Below, in pieces: positions 45,460 to 55,282 of a stretch of 64,000 nucleotides of DNA. How positions within the stretch are numbered: position 1 is the first letter of the stretch; the number at the start of each line of letters is the position of its first letter. The notes under the pieces were generated by a model that saw only the letters and a list, made by a program, of their open reading frames with translations, was not told the DNA's origin and did no database searches. The stretch is taken from positions 62,001-126,000 of the forward strand of contig NZ_JABFFR010000007.1 in the NCBI RefSeq assembly GCF_013423485.1. Direction: 5' to 3'. Made by a program: the position numbers and the translations under genes. Source of the stretch: Azospirillum oleiclasticum. Lineage in GTDB: Bacteria > Pseudomonadota > Alphaproteobacteria > Azospirillales > Azospirillaceae.

Positions 45460-46383
45460 TTACCCCGTGGCCGCCAGCGCCGCCCCCTCGTTGGCGGGCA
45501 TGTTGCGGACTCGCAGGCGCTTGATCCGGCGGCGGTCGGCGTCGACCACCTCGAACTGGATGCCGGAGGGGCCGTGGATCAGCGTCTCGCCGCGGCCGGG
45601 AACGCGGCCGGCGATGGAGACGACGAGTCCGCCCAGCGTGTCGATCTCCTCCCGCTCCTCCTCGGTCAGGACCGGGCCGACGCGGGCCTCGAACTCCTCC
45701 ACCGCGACGCGGGCGTCGGCCAGCAGCGTGCCGTCGGCGCGTTCCACGAGGCGGGCGACGTGCAGGTCGTCGTGCTCGTCCTCGATCTCGCCGACGATCT
45801 CCTCCACCAGATCCTCGATGGTGACCAGACCGTCGATGCCGCCATACTCGTCCACGACCAGCGCCATGTGCTGGCGCGTCTGGCGCATCTGCTTCAGCAG
45901 GTCGAGCACCGGCATGGAGGGGGCGACGATCATCACGTCGCGGACGATGTCCGTCAGCCCGCCCTGGCGCTGGCCGGCGACCAGCGCCAGCACGTCCTTG
46001 ATGTGGATCATCCCCAGCACGTCGTCGAGCGTGTCGCGGAAGATCGGCACCCGGGAATGCGCCTCGTCGGCCATGCGCTGGACGAGGCGGGGCAGCGGCG
46101 TCTCGACGTCGATGGCGACGATGTCGGCCCGTGGCACCATCACGTCGGCGACCGTGCGGTCGGCCAGCTTCAGGATGTTGGCGAGCAGGACCCGTTCGCC
46201 GGCGCCCAGCGGGTCGTCCGACTGGTCCTGCTCGCCGATCAGCTCCTCGATGGTGTCGCGGAGCGTGCTGTCTCCTCGCCCCCCGAGGACGGTGCGCAGC
46301 CATCCGCGGAACAGATGGCCCAACGTGTGTTGGTCTTCGGCCCCGTCCTCGCGAGGCAATCGACTGTCGGAGTTGTCGGTCAT
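45460..46383 (-). CDS. corC: CorC/HlyC-family CBS-domain protein
   Basis: 307 residues. Two CBS domains occupy about 80-205 (VMVPRADIVAIDVETPLPRLVQRMADEAHSRVPIF and the second near LDLLKQMRQTRQHMALVVDEYGGIDGLVTIEDL). A CorC_HlyC C-terminal domain follows from about 225. The N-terminal DUF21 membrane part of longer HlyC/CorC proteins is absent, so this is the short soluble type associated with magnesium/cobalt efflux or Lnt/YbeY function in the conserved cluster. The start codon overlaps the ybeY stop by four bases. Confidence 0.93.
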   Translation of the reverse strand: MTDNSDSRLPREDGAEDQHTLGHLFRGWLRTVLGGRGDSTLRDTIEELIGEQDQSDDPLGAGERVLLANILKLADRTVADVMVPRADIVAIDVETPLPRLVQRMADEAHSRVPIFRDTLDDVLGMIHIKDVLALVAGQRQGGLTDIVRDVMIVAPSMPVLDLLKQMRQTRQHMALVVDEYGGIDGLVTIEDLVEEIVGEIEDEHDDLHVARLVERADGTLLADARVAVEEFEARVGPVLTEEEREEIDTLGGLVVSIAGRVPGRGETLIHGPSGIQFEVVDADRRRIKRLRVRNMPANEGAALAATG

Positions 46384-46951
46384 GGTCCTTGCTGTCGTGG
46401 TGGGACGGACGTCGTTGGACGGACGGACGGATCGGCGTAGGGATCGGGGATGCCCAGCCCGGCGAGCACCCGCGTCTCCAGCCGTTCCATCGCCTCCGCC
46501 TCGTCGTCCTGTTCGTGGTCGTAGCCGAGCAGATGGAGGACGCCATGCACCACGAGATGGGTGAGGTGGTCGTCCTCCGGCTTGCCCTGTTCGGCCGCTT
46601 CCCGGACGACGGTCTCGCGCGCGAGGATCACGTCGCCCAGGAGGATCGGCGCGCCGGGTTCGGGCTCGGGCCCGGCGGCTTCGGTCAGGGCGAAGGACAG
46701 CACGTTGGTGGGCTTGTCCTTGCCCCGGTAATCACGGTTGAGGGTCTGCACCATGGCGTCGTCGGCCAACACGACCGACAGCTCCGCCGGCGCGTCGCCG
46801 TCGTCGTCATAGGCGGCGGCGAGTGCCGCGATAGCCGCCCGTTCGGCCAGCCATTCGGCGTTCCCGCCCCAATCCCCCGCCTCCTGCGTGACGATCACGT
46901 CGACCGCGATGGCGGGGGTGGTGGCGGGGCCGGGTTGCGGGGGGTCGCCGA

Positions 46952-46955
<4 letters not shown>
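46380..46955 (-). CDS. ybeY: endoribonuclease YbeY (rRNA maturation)
   Basis: 191 residues. The zinc-binding hallmark HLVVHGVLHLLGYDHEQDDEAEAME (three histidines in HGxLHLxGYDH) is near residue 135. The protein acts in 16S rRNA 3' processing and ribosome quality control. It overlaps both neighbours by four bases (phoH stop, corC start), so phoH-ybeY-corC are translationally coupled. The N-terminus carries a somewhat long acidic lead compared with the E. coli protein. Confidence 0.95.
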
Positions 46956-48003
<1,048 letters not shown>

Positions 48004-48007
<4 letters not shown>

Positions 48008-49455
48008 GCCAAGGCCTCCACCGGTTCGCCGGCCGCGGCACCGCGCGGCGGGGACAGCACGAACTCGCCCGTCTCGACGCTGCCGGACAGGCTGTTGCCA
48101 TAGGCCGCCGCGATCCGCACCGGCACGATGCGGCCGAGCAGGCGCTCCGGCGCTTCGGCGAACACCGACTGCATCCACGGGCTGCGGCCCATGAGCTGCC
48201 CGTCGCGCCGCCCCTTGCGGTCGAACAGCACGGGCACCGTGCGGCCGATGAAGCCCTGGTTGAAGGCGAACTGGTGCGCGTCCAGAAGCTGCTGGAGCGC
48301 GGTCAGGCGCTGGGTCTTGACCTCCTCCGGCACCGGGCGCGCCTCGGTCGCCGCCGGGGTGCCGGGGCGCGGACTGTACTTGAAGGAATAGGCCTGGGCG
48401 TAGCGCACGTCGTTCACCAGACGCAGCGTCTCCGCGAAGTCGGTGTCCGTCTCGCCGGGAAAACCGACGATGAAATCGCCGGACAGCGCCAGATCCGGGC
48501 AGATGTCCCGCAGCCGGTCGATGATGCGGCGGTAGTCGTCGGCCGTGTGCTTGCGGTTCATCGCCGCCAGCACACGGTCGGACCCGGCCTGCACCGGCAG
48601 GTGCAGATAGGGCATGAGCTGAGGCACCTCGGCGTGGGCGCGGATCAGCTCGTCCTCCATGTCGCGTGGGTGGGAGGTGGTGTAGCGGATGCGCGCCAGG
48701 CCGTCGATCTCCGCCAGCCGGCGGATCAGCCGGCCGAGCCCCCAGCTCCGCCCGTCCGGCCCCTCGCCGTGGAAGGCGTTGACGTTCTGGCCGAGCAGCG
48801 TGATCTCGAGCGCGCCGCCGGCGACCAGCCGCTCCGCCTCCGCCACCACCTGGGCGACGGGGCGCGAGAATTCGGCACCACGGGTGTAGGGCACGACGCA
48901 GAAGGTGCAGAACTTGTCGCAGCCCTCCTGCACCGCCAGGAAGGCGCTGATACCCTGCTGCGCGCCCGTATCGTCCGGCAGATGGTCGAACTTGCTCTCC
49001 ACCGGGAAGTCGGTGTTGAGCAGGCTGCCGGCCGCGCGGGCGGCGCGCGCCACCATCTCGGGCAGGGTGTGGTAGGACTGCGGCCCGAAGACCAGGTCGA
49101 CATAGGGCGCGCGGGCGACGATCTCCTCCCCCTCCGCCTGCGCGACGCAGCCGGCGACGGCCAGGATCATGCGGTCGCCGGAAGATCCCTTGCGGTCCTT
49201 CAGCGTGCGCAGCCGGCCAAGCTCGGAGAACACCTTCTCCGACGCCTTCTCGCGGATGTGGCAGGTGTTGAGGATCACCATGTCGGCCCCGTCCGGTTCC
49301 TCCACCGGGCGGTATCCCAGGGGCGCCAGCACGTCCGCCATGCGCGCGGAATCGTACACGTTCATCTGGCAACCCCAGGTCTTGATGAACAGCTTCTTGC
49401 TCAACCCCTTTCCTTCCGCCCCTGCGCCGGCCGGCCCGCTGACCGACACCGGCAT
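48004..49455 (-). CDS. miaB: tRNA-2-methylthio-N6-dimethylallyladenosine synthase MiaB
   Basis: 483 residues from ATG 49455 ([10 protein letters not shown]...); an earlier ATG at 49590 adds 45 residues unlike the family. The N-terminal UPF0004 cysteines are in [25 protein letters not shown] and VAGCVAQ; the radical-SAM CxxxCxxC is [15 protein letters not shown] near 165-173; a TRAM domain closes the protein ([14 protein letters not shown]). It methylthiolates i6A37 of tRNA. The stop overlaps the phoH TTG start. Confidence 0.96.
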
Positions 49456-49605
49456 TTCCGGAACGCCGAACGCGCGCCGACGCCGGATCGCCGTCACGTC
49501 ATACGCCGGACCCCGGCGAAACCCTTTGCCGCATATGGTAGCACGATGACCGCGAATCGAGTCAACCGAAGCGGTGACGGTGTTTTTCAATCGCCGCGCG
49601 CGCCG

Positions 49606-50448
49606 TCAGGCGGCGGCCGGCTCGGTGGCGGTCCTGGTGGCCGGGGCGGCCGGTGCTGGAACCGGCGGGCGGCGGCCGGTGATGGCCCGTTCCACACCGG
49701 CGGCCACGACGGTCTGGCAATGGTCGGCCAGCGCCTTGCGGCTGGGGAACCCCTCGACCGTGACGGGGGGATGGAACTCCACCTCCACCGTCACCTTGCC
49801 GATGGTGAAGGCGCGCCACAGGTGCGGAGCCAGGTCCATGTCGCCGTACCAGGCGTAGATGGGCCGGAAATTGATGCCGAGCGGGATGCCGTCCAGCTTG
49901 GTCGCCGTCACGCTGACCGGCTGCACCAGCACCGGACGGCCATCGACGCTCTGCCACGCCACGGTGAACAGGGCGCTCTTGAAGGGAAGCGTGCGGTTGC
50001 CGTCGGACGAGGTGCCCTCCGGGAACAGGATCAGGTTGTCGCCTTCCTGGAGCCGGGCGGTCAGCGCGTCGCGCTGCCGCCCGACGTCGCTGCGCGCCCG
50101 GCGCTCGACGAACACCGTCCGCTGCAGCTTGGACAGGAAGCCGAAGAGCGGCCAGCCCGCCACTTCGCTCTTGGCGATGAAGCTGGCGTTGAGGAGCGCC
50201 CCCAGCACGGTGATGTCGAGGTAGGAGGAGTGGTTGCATACGAACAGCACCGGCGCCTCCGTCGCCATGGTGCCGTGCACCTCCAGCCGGAAGCCCAGCA
50301 GGCGGGCGCAGCCGCGGTGGTAGAGCTGCGGGATGCGCCGGGCCAGCGGCGACCCCACGGCCATGGCGACGAGCTGCGGCGGAACCAGCGCGAGGGTCCA
50401 GGCAAGATACAGAGCGATGCGCAACGACCCGATGATCGGCGATCCCAT
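49606..50448 (-). CDS. 1-acyl-sn-glycerol-3-phosphate acyltransferase (PlsC/OlsA type)
   Basis: 280 residues with an N-terminal hydrophobic segment (about 7-25). The acyltransferase motif HSSYLD (H-x4-D, near residue 93) and the glycerol-phosphate motif FPEGTSSDGN (near 165) are present. It could be the general phospholipid enzyme PlsC or OlsA, which completes ornithine lipid. The gene lies 40 bases downstream of an OlsB-like gene on the same strand, which favours OlsA, but conserved clusters also place plsC just before miaB, so both are possible. Confidence 0.88.
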   Translation of the reverse strand: MGSPIIGSLRIALYLAWTLALVPPQLVAMAVGSPLARRIPQLYHRGCARLLGFRLEVHGTMATEAPVLFVCNHSSYLDITVLGALLNASFIAKSEVAGWPLFGFLSKLQRTVFVERRARSDVGRQRDALTARLQEGDNLILFPEGTSSDGNRTLPFKSALFTVAWQSVDGRPVLVQPVSVTATKLDGIPLGINFRPIYAWYGDMDLAPHLWRAFTIGKVTVEVEFHPPVTVEGFPSRKALADHCQTVVAAGVERAITGRRPPVPAPAAPATRTATEPAAA

Positions 50449-50488
50449 GGCACGTCCCCAGCGGACCGGCGCACCCGGCGCCGGAGGT

Positions 50489-51310
50489 TCAGTCGGTCAG
50501 CGCGTCGCGCCGGCGGCGCTCGTAATGCTTGGAGTATTTGTCGGTGATCAGTTCGGTCTTGACCACGATGCAGACATCGGTGGTGTTGAAGCCATGGTCG
50601 ATCACGGCTCCCTCCCCCACGAAGCCGCCGAGCCGGAGATACCCCTTGATCAGCGGCGGCAGGTCGGCCAGCGCGCGGCGCTGGTCGATGGCGTCGCGCG
50701 CCATGAGATCCATGCCGACACGGCGGTCGGGAAGCGCGCACGGACGCAGCTCGGGCGGGGCGAGGTGGAAATGGTGCAGGTAGGACAGCGGCAGGGCCAG
50801 CGCCTCGGGATCGGTTCCGGGCAGGCTGGCGCAGCCGAACATCACCGCGATGTCATGGCGGAACACATAGTCCGCGATGCCGCGCCACAGGAGCTGCATG
50901 GTCGGCCGGTTGCGCGCCGACAGGTCGACGCAGGAGCGGCCGAGCTCCAGCACCTCACCGGGGAAGCGCTCGAACAGGCTGATGTCGTATTCGTCGCTGG
51001 AATAGAAGCGGCCGACCCGGGCGGCGGCGGGGCGGCGGATCAGGCGGTAGGTGCCGACCACCTGCTCCGGCCCGTCGCCGCGCGCATGGTCGATCACCAG
51101 AAGATGGTCGGCGACCGCGTCGAAATCGTCGAAGTCGCGGCCCCTCGCCTCCATCTCCGCGGTCGGTCGGGCGGACATCTCGGTGTAGAAGACGCGGTAG
51201 CGCAGGGCCTGGGCCCAGTCGATCTCCTCAAGGCTCGCCGCCAGCCGCACCTCGAGGCTTCCCATCCGAAGATCGGAGGGACCGTCCTGGTCGGTGGAAG
51301 TGTCTACCAT
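50489..51310 (-). CDS. olsB: OlsB-like N-acyltransferase (hemolysin-like, GNAT fold)
   Basis: 273 residues from ATG 51310. The fold and sequence (LRYRVFYTEMSARP, then HLLVIDHARGDGPEQVVGTYRLIR and FPGEVLELGRSCVDLSARNRPTMQLLWRGIADYVFRHDI) match the OlsB family, which transfers a 3-hydroxyacyl chain to ornithine in the first step of ornithine-lipid synthesis. With the adjacent acyltransferase it would form a two-gene olsBA unit. Ornithine lipids are known in Azospirillum relatives. An in-frame start at 51472 runs through a repeat tract and was rejected. Confidence 0.85.
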   Translation of the reverse strand: MVDTSTDQDGPSDLRMGSLEVRLAASLEEIDWAQALRYRVFYTEMSARPTAEMEARGRDFDDFDAVADHLLVIDHARGDGPEQVVGTYRLIRRPAAARVGRFYSSDEYDISLFERFPGEVLELGRSCVDLSARNRPTMQLLWRGIADYVFRHDIAVMFGCASLPGTDPEALALPLSYLHHFHLAPPELRPCALPDRRVGMDLMARDAIDQRRALADLPPLIKGYLRLGGFVGEGAVIDHGFNTTDVCIVVKTELITDKYSKHYERRRRDALTD

Positions 51311-51616
51311 GCTCCGGGTCACCAAGGCTTGGGGTCGCGTGCCGCCGCAACGCCCCCACGGACGGGCCGGAGGGCTTCGGCCGTCAGGGATAGCACGATC
51401 CGCCATGCGCCGGTCAACCGACTCGTCGGCGCGGCCCCTGTCGGCACCGGAACACACGGCACCGGAACACACGGCGCCGAACCGGACGGCGCCCGACCGG
51501 ACGGCGAAGCGTCACCGGTGGACGGGCGGTCCGGCGTGGCGGGCACCCGTCCCGCGCCGCCGTCGGCCCGTCGATGCGGCCGAGCTCCCGGCCCGGAGCT
51601 CCGCCGCGTCGGACCT
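51311..51616. other. 306-bp gap with a 15-bp tandem repeat (olsB / mucR)
   Basis: No gene is supported. It contains the tandem repeat at 51445-51504. Open frames on both strands through the repeat encode low-complexity peptides without family character. Confidence 0.55.
51445..51504. repeat. 15-bp tandem repeat, four units
   Basis: Units start at 51445, 51460, 51475 and 51490. The first two are identical (CACCGGAACACACGG); the third and fourth diverge but keep the frame and the CCGG core. It may be a slippage-prone site upstream of the ols genes. Confidence 0.75.
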
Positions 51617-52033
51617 TCAGTCGCCGCCGCGCCGCGCGCGGGTGCCCAGGCCGATCTGCTTGGCCAGCGAGCTGCGCTGCTTGGCGTAGTTCGGCGCGAC
51701 CATCGGATAATCCGGCGGCAGGCCCCAGCGCTCCCGATACTCCTCGGGAGTCATGTTGTAGGCGGTCTTCAGATGGCGCTTCAGCATCTTCAGCTTCTTG
51801 CCATCCTCCAGACAGACGATGTGGTCCGGCGTCACCGACTTCTTGATGGGGACGGCCGGCTGCAGCCGCTCTTCCGCGGGGGGGGGTTCGGTGCCGATGT
51901 TGACGAGAGACCTGTAGACCTGCTCAATCAGTGTCGGTAGATCACCCAATGCAACGGTGTTGTTGGAGACGTGGGCCGCTACGATCTCCGTGGTCAGAGA
52001 CAACAGCTCGTTGGATGGCGTTCCATTGCTCAT
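51617..52033 (-). CDS. MucR/Ros-family zinc-finger transcriptional regulator
   Basis: 138 residues from ATG 52033. The N-terminus reads ELLSLTTEIVAAHVSNN, and the DNA-binding part is CLEDGKKLKMLKRHLKTAYNMTPEEYRERWGLPPDYPMVAPNY, the hallmark of MucR. As in many MucR proteins the zinc site uses one obvious Cys plus Asp/His. MucR proteins bind AT-rich targets and control exopolysaccharide, motility and cell cycle in alphaproteobacteria. An ATG 27 codons upstream would lie inside the promoter. Divergent from the TusA-like gene. Confidence 0.94.
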   Translation of the reverse strand: MSNGTPSNELLSLTTEIVAAHVSNNTVALGDLPTLIEQVYRSLVNIGTEPPPAEERLQPAVPIKKSVTPDHIVCLEDGKKLKMLKRHLKTAYNMTPEEYRERWGLPPDYPMVAPNYAKQRSSLAKQIGLGTRARRGGD

Positions 52034-52065
52034 GTAAGCTTGCTCCGAGGCTTGGCCTGCACAAC

Positions 52066-52094
52066 CATATAAAGAGGTTTTCGGGAAGGCGCAA
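52066..52094 (-). promoter_or_regulatory. candidate mucR promoter
   Basis: On the minus strand TTGCGC (52094-52089), 17 bases, TATATG (52071-52066). Predicted leader about 25 bases to ATG 52033. The AT-rich TATA element could also be an autoregulatory MucR target. Confidence 0.5.
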
Positions 52095-52127
52095 TATCCA
52101 TTCTTTTCGTTCAAAGAGGAAGCCGCT

Positions 52128-52379
52128 GTGGATGAGAAATCGGAAGTCTACTTGCTCGACATAACGACCGAGGTATGTCCGTTAACCTTTGTGCGGACAA
52201 AGTTGTGCGTCGAGCGGTTGAGCCGCGGGCAGACCCTCGAAGTCCGGCTGAACGCGGGCGAACCCTTGGAGAATGTGCCTCGTTCCTTGGTCGAACTCGG
52301 ACACACCGTGCATTGGGTGCGACCCGAGAACCCCGCGGAACCGCTGGGAATTCACCGGCTGCGCGTGACCAAAAATTAA
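52128..52379 (+). CDS. TusA/SirA-like sulfurtransferase
   Basis: 83 residues from GTG 52128 with GAGGAAG upstream. The signature Cys-Pro motif of the TusA fold is VCPLTFVRTKL near residue 17-27, in the setting of a strand-helix-strand. TusA-like proteins pass persulfide sulfur, for example in tRNA thiolation; members outside the tus operon have varied roles. It is convergent with rimI, overlapping its stop by four bases. No cys or moa gene is adjacent, so the partner is unknown. Confidence 0.88.
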   Translation: MDEKSEVYLLDITTEVCPLTFVRTKLCVERLSRGQTLEVRLNAGEPLENVPRSLVELGHTVHWVRPENPAEPLGIHRLRVTKN

Positions 52380-52858
52380 CGTCCGGCAGGGGGTTCCATC
52401 GGCGGGGACGGGAAGCGCAGGACCAGTGCCGCGACGCGCCCGTCCCGCCGCCGGTAATAGCCGGGACGGCGCCCGACCGGCACGAAACCGGCGCGCGAAT
52501 ACAGCGCGCGGGCCGCGGCGTTGTCCTCCGCGACTTCCAGGAACACCGCGGTGGCGCCGCGCCGCATGGCTCCGGCGACGGCGGCGTCCACCAGCCGGCG
52601 CCCGGTCCCTCGGCCGCGGGCATGGTCGAGCACGCCGATGGCGAGGATCTCGCCATCCTCCCCGGCGGTGCGGACCATGACGAAACCGGCCGGCTCCCCG
52701 CCCTCCATGGCAATCACGGCGAAGGCGGCCGGCGGCTCGACCATGCCGGCGATGGAGACGGCCGACCACGGCTCGTCCGGGAAACAGGCGGCCTGGAGTT
52801 CCGCCAGCACGGCGGCGTGCGGCGGCCCGGCCGGAACCAGTTCGGGCGGGGCGGTCAC
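52376..52858 (-). CDS. rimI: ribosomal-protein-alanine N-acetyltransferase (GNAT)
   Basis: 160 residues from GTG 52858, overlapping the tsaB stop (GTGA). GNAT fold: ILAIGVLDHARGRGTGRRLVDAAVAGAMRRGATAVFLEVAEDNAAARALYSRAGFVPVGRRPGYY contains the acetyl-CoA loop (RGRGTG) and the C-terminal catalytic region. RimI acetylates ribosomal protein S18 and related substrates. Coupled to tsaB, a common pairing. Substrate specificity is inferred from context only. Confidence 0.9.
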   Translation of the reverse strand: MTAPPELVPAGPPHAAVLAELQAACFPDEPWSAVSIAGMVEPPAAFAVIAMEGGEPAGFVMVRTAGEDGEILAIGVLDHARGRGTGRRLVDAAVAGAMRRGATAVFLEVAEDNAAARALYSRAGFVPVGRRPGYYRRRDGRVAALVLRFPSPPMEPPAGR

Positions 52859-53538
52859 GCCACGCCGCGCGGCAGGGTGACGTCCGGCGGACGGATGTAG
52901 AGCGGCCGCGGCGCCGGGCCGACGTCGCCCACGGCGCCGAGTGCCGCGACGACCGCCGCGTCGGGAAGGCCGGAACCCCCGGCGAAGACGGTTCCCGGCC
53001 GCCCGGCCAGCGCGTCGCGCAGCGGCGGCGCCCCATCGCCGGCAACCAGCAACGGCGCGTCCGTCGATCCGTCGAGCCAACCCGCCAGCCAGCCGGCCAC
53101 CGCACCGACGGGCAGCATCACCGGCTCGCCCACCGGCTCCAGGCCGGGATCGAACCGTTGCAGGTAGGGCTCGGCGCGGCGCGAGTCGACGGCGACCAGC
53201 AGCGGCCGGCCGGCCCGCTCCGCCGCCGGCACCCCATGGGCGATGGCGGCGAAGCTGGTCACCCCGACGACCGGAACGCCGATCCCGAGCGCGAAGCCGC
53301 GCGCCGCGGCCAACGCGATGCGCAGGCCGGTGAAGGCGCCGGGCCCGACGGTGACGGCGATGCGGTCGAGCTCGGCGAAGGCGGCGCCCGCGTCGGCCAG
53401 CACGGCGGCGGCCATCGGCACCAGCGCCTCCGCCTGGCCGCGCGCCATGGGGGTGGCGCGCCGCGCCGCGATCCGCCCGTCGACCCACAGCGCCGCCGAG
53501 CAGCCGGATGTCGCGGTGTCCAGACCAAGCACCTTCAT
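52855..53538 (-). CDS. tsaB: tRNA threonylcarbamoyladenosine biosynthesis protein TsaB
   Basis: 227 residues. Actin-like fold start VLGLDTATSGCSAALW is the TsaB signature, with VTVGPGAFTGLRIALAAARGFALG near residue 65. It partners TsaD/TsaE/TsaC in making t6A37 in tRNA. The stop overlaps rimI. Two neighbouring genes (ddpX on the other strand, nfu further away) are typical of this conserved region. Confidence 0.95.
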   Translation of the reverse strand: MKVLGLDTATSGCSAALWVDGRIAARRATPMARGQAEALVPMAAAVLADAGAAFAELDRIAVTVGPGAFTGLRIALAAARGFALGIGVPVVGVTSFAAIAHGVPAAERAGRPLLVAVDSRRAEPYLQRFDPGLEPVGEPVMLPVGAVAGWLAGWLDGSTDAPLLVAGDGAPPLRDALAGRPGTVFAGGSGLPDAAVVAALGAVGDVGPAPRPLYIRPPDVTLPRGVA

Positions 53539-53553
53539 CGCCGCTGCCGGACC

Positions 53554-54150
53554 ATGCTAGACACGTCTCCCGTCCAACCTTTCGTACACCCGTCCATGCT
53601 CGTTCCCATCGCGCCGCCGTCCTTCGACGTCGATATCGACCTGCGCTACGCCACGCCGGACAATCTGGCGGGTGTCGCCATCTACCGCAAGCCGGTCTGC
53701 CTGCTGGCGCCGGAGGCGGCCAGCGCGCTGGGGCGTGCGGCGGAGCTCGCCCGCGGCATCGGCTGCCGGCTGTGCGTCTACGACGCCTTCCGCCCGGTGG
53801 AGGCGCAGTGGCGCCTGTGGGAGGCGCTGCCCGATCCCGCCTACATCGCCGACCCGCGCCAGGGCTCCAACCATTCGCGCGGGGTGGCGGTCGACCTGAC
53901 TCTGGCCGACGCCGACGGCACGCCGCTCGACATGGGCACCGGGTTCGACGACATGACGGAGCGCTCGCACCACGCGCGCACCGATCTGCCCGCCGAAATG
54001 CAGCGCAACCGCGCTCTGCTGCTGGGGGTGATGAGCGCGGCGGGCTGGGCGCATTACGCCATGGAATGGTGGCATTACGAGTTGCCGGATGCCGCCCGCT
54101 TCCCGCTTCTGACCGACCGCGCCGTCGGCGGGCTGATGCTTTCGGCGTAA
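53554..54150 (+). CDS. ddpX: D-alanyl-D-alanine dipeptidase (VanX/DdpX family)
   Basis: 198 residues from ATG 53554; a second ATG at 53596 would shorten the lead. The zinc dipeptidase motif SNHSRGVAVDLTL (His, Asp near residue 109-115) and EWWHYELP (catalytic Glu, His near 172-175) are present, with the YDAFRP block near 78. It hydrolyses D-Ala-D-Ala, likely in cell-wall recycling rather than vancomycin resistance. No signal peptide is obvious. It starts 15 bases from tsaB, in the opposite direction. Confidence 0.92.
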   Translation: MLDTSPVQPFVHPSMLVPIAPPSFDVDIDLRYATPDNLAGVAIYRKPVCLLAPEAASALGRAAELARGIGCRLCVYDAFRPVEAQWRLWEALPDPAYIADPRQGSNHSRGVAVDLTLADADGTPLDMGTGFDDMTERSHHARTDLPAEMQRNRALLLGVMSAAGWAHYAMEWWHYELPDAARFPLLTDRAVGGLMLSA

Positions 54151-54245
54151 CCGGCTGTGGCGCGCGTGCATCGGCCGGGCGGGTCCTGCACGCGGCGGCC
54201 GTTGCGGACTTGTGACGGGGCGTGCCTCTGTGCCACACCGCAGAC

Positions 54246-55280
54246 ATGCTCGTCCGATGCGCCTCCGCCCTGTTCGCGGCTGTCCTGGCCGTCGCCGCCG
54301 CCGTGGCGTCCGCCACGCCCGCCGGCGCGGGGGACGGACCGTCGGCGGTGGTCTTCGCCTACAACCGCTTCGGCGAGGACCAGACGCCGGTCAGCAGCCT
54401 CCGCATCGACCAGCTCGAGTCGCACCTGGAGGATCTCCAGGCGGGCGGTTACACCGTGCTGCCGCTGCCGCGCATCGTCGAGGCCCTGCGCCAGGGGCGC
54501 CCGCTGCCCGACCGGACGGTCGCCATCACCATCGACGAGGCCAGCAAGTCCGCCTACCGCGAGGCGTGGCCGCGGCTGCGCGCGGCCGGGCTGCCCTTCA
54601 CGCTGTTCGTCGGCACGGATGCCATCGACCGCGGCTCCCCCGGCCACATGACCTGGGACGAGCTGCGCCAGATGGCAGCGGCTGGCGTGACCATCGGCGG
54701 ACTCGGTGCGTCGACCATGCCGCTCGCCACCCGGCCGTTGGCCGACGTGCGATCCGAATTGCGGCGCATGGCCGACCGGCTGAAGGCCGAATTGAACCTG
54801 CGCCCCACCCTGTTCGCCTACCCCGCCGGCGACCATTCCGACGCGGTGCGCGAGCTGGTGGCCGAGATGGGCTTCACCGCCGCCTTCGGGCTGCAGTCGG
54901 GGGCCGTGCACGCGGGGGCCGACCTGAAGGCGCTGCCGCGCTTCGTGATGAACGAATCCTTCGGCGGCATCGAGCGTTTCCGAATCGCCGCCTCGGCCCT
55001 GCCGCTGCCCGTCTCCGACGTGACGCCGGAGGACACGCTGCTCACCGTCAACCCGCCGCCGCTGGGCTTCACCGTCGATACGTCGGTCGGCGAGCTGTCA
55101 CGCCTCGCCTGCTTCGCGTCGGGCCAGGGGCGCACGGCGCTGGAGCGGGTGACCGACGACCGGGTGGAGGTGCGCATCGCCGCCCCCTTCCCGCCCGGCC
55201 GCGCCCGCGTCAACTGCACGCTGCCCACGGCCGACGGCCGCTGGCGCTGGTACGGCGTGCAGTTCGTGGTGCCGGAGTAA
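54246..55280 (+). CDS. polysaccharide deacetylase-like protein with degenerate metal site
   Basis: 344 residues from ATG 54246 (GTG 54222 is an in-frame alternative). A signal peptide (RCASALFAAVLAVAAAVASATPAGA) exports it. The NodB-like fold is recognisable (FAYNRFGEDQ, VAITIDEASKSAYREAW, LPFTLFVGT, MTWDELRQM, LFAYPAGDHSDAVRELV). However the first metal-binding Asp pair reads DE instead of DD, and the HxxxH region reads GLGASTMPL with no His. It probably does not bind the usual zinc/cobalt and may be a non-catalytic carbohydrate binder. A structured repeat element follows the stop. Confidence 0.82.
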   Translation: MLVRCASALFAAVLAVAAAVASATPAGAGDGPSAVVFAYNRFGEDQTPVSSLRIDQLESHLEDLQAGGYTVLPLPRIVEALRQGRPLPDRTVAITIDEASKSAYREAWPRLRAAGLPFTLFVGTDAIDRGSPGHMTWDELRQMAAAGVTIGGLGASTMPLATRPLADVRSELRRMADRLKAELNLRPTLFAYPAGDHSDAVRELVAEMGFTAAFGLQSGAVHAGADLKALPRFVMNESFGGIERFRIAASALPLPVSDVTPEDTLLTVNPPPLGFTVDTSVGELSRLACFASGQGRTALERVTDDRVEVRIAAPFPPGRARVNCTLPTADGRWRWYGVQFVVPE

Positions 55281-55282
55281 TT

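Noticed and set aside
51319..51546. Minus-strand ORF through the 15-bp tandem repeat
   Set aside because: Low-complexity repeat translation (PCVPVPCVPV) with no family; treated as a repeat tract.
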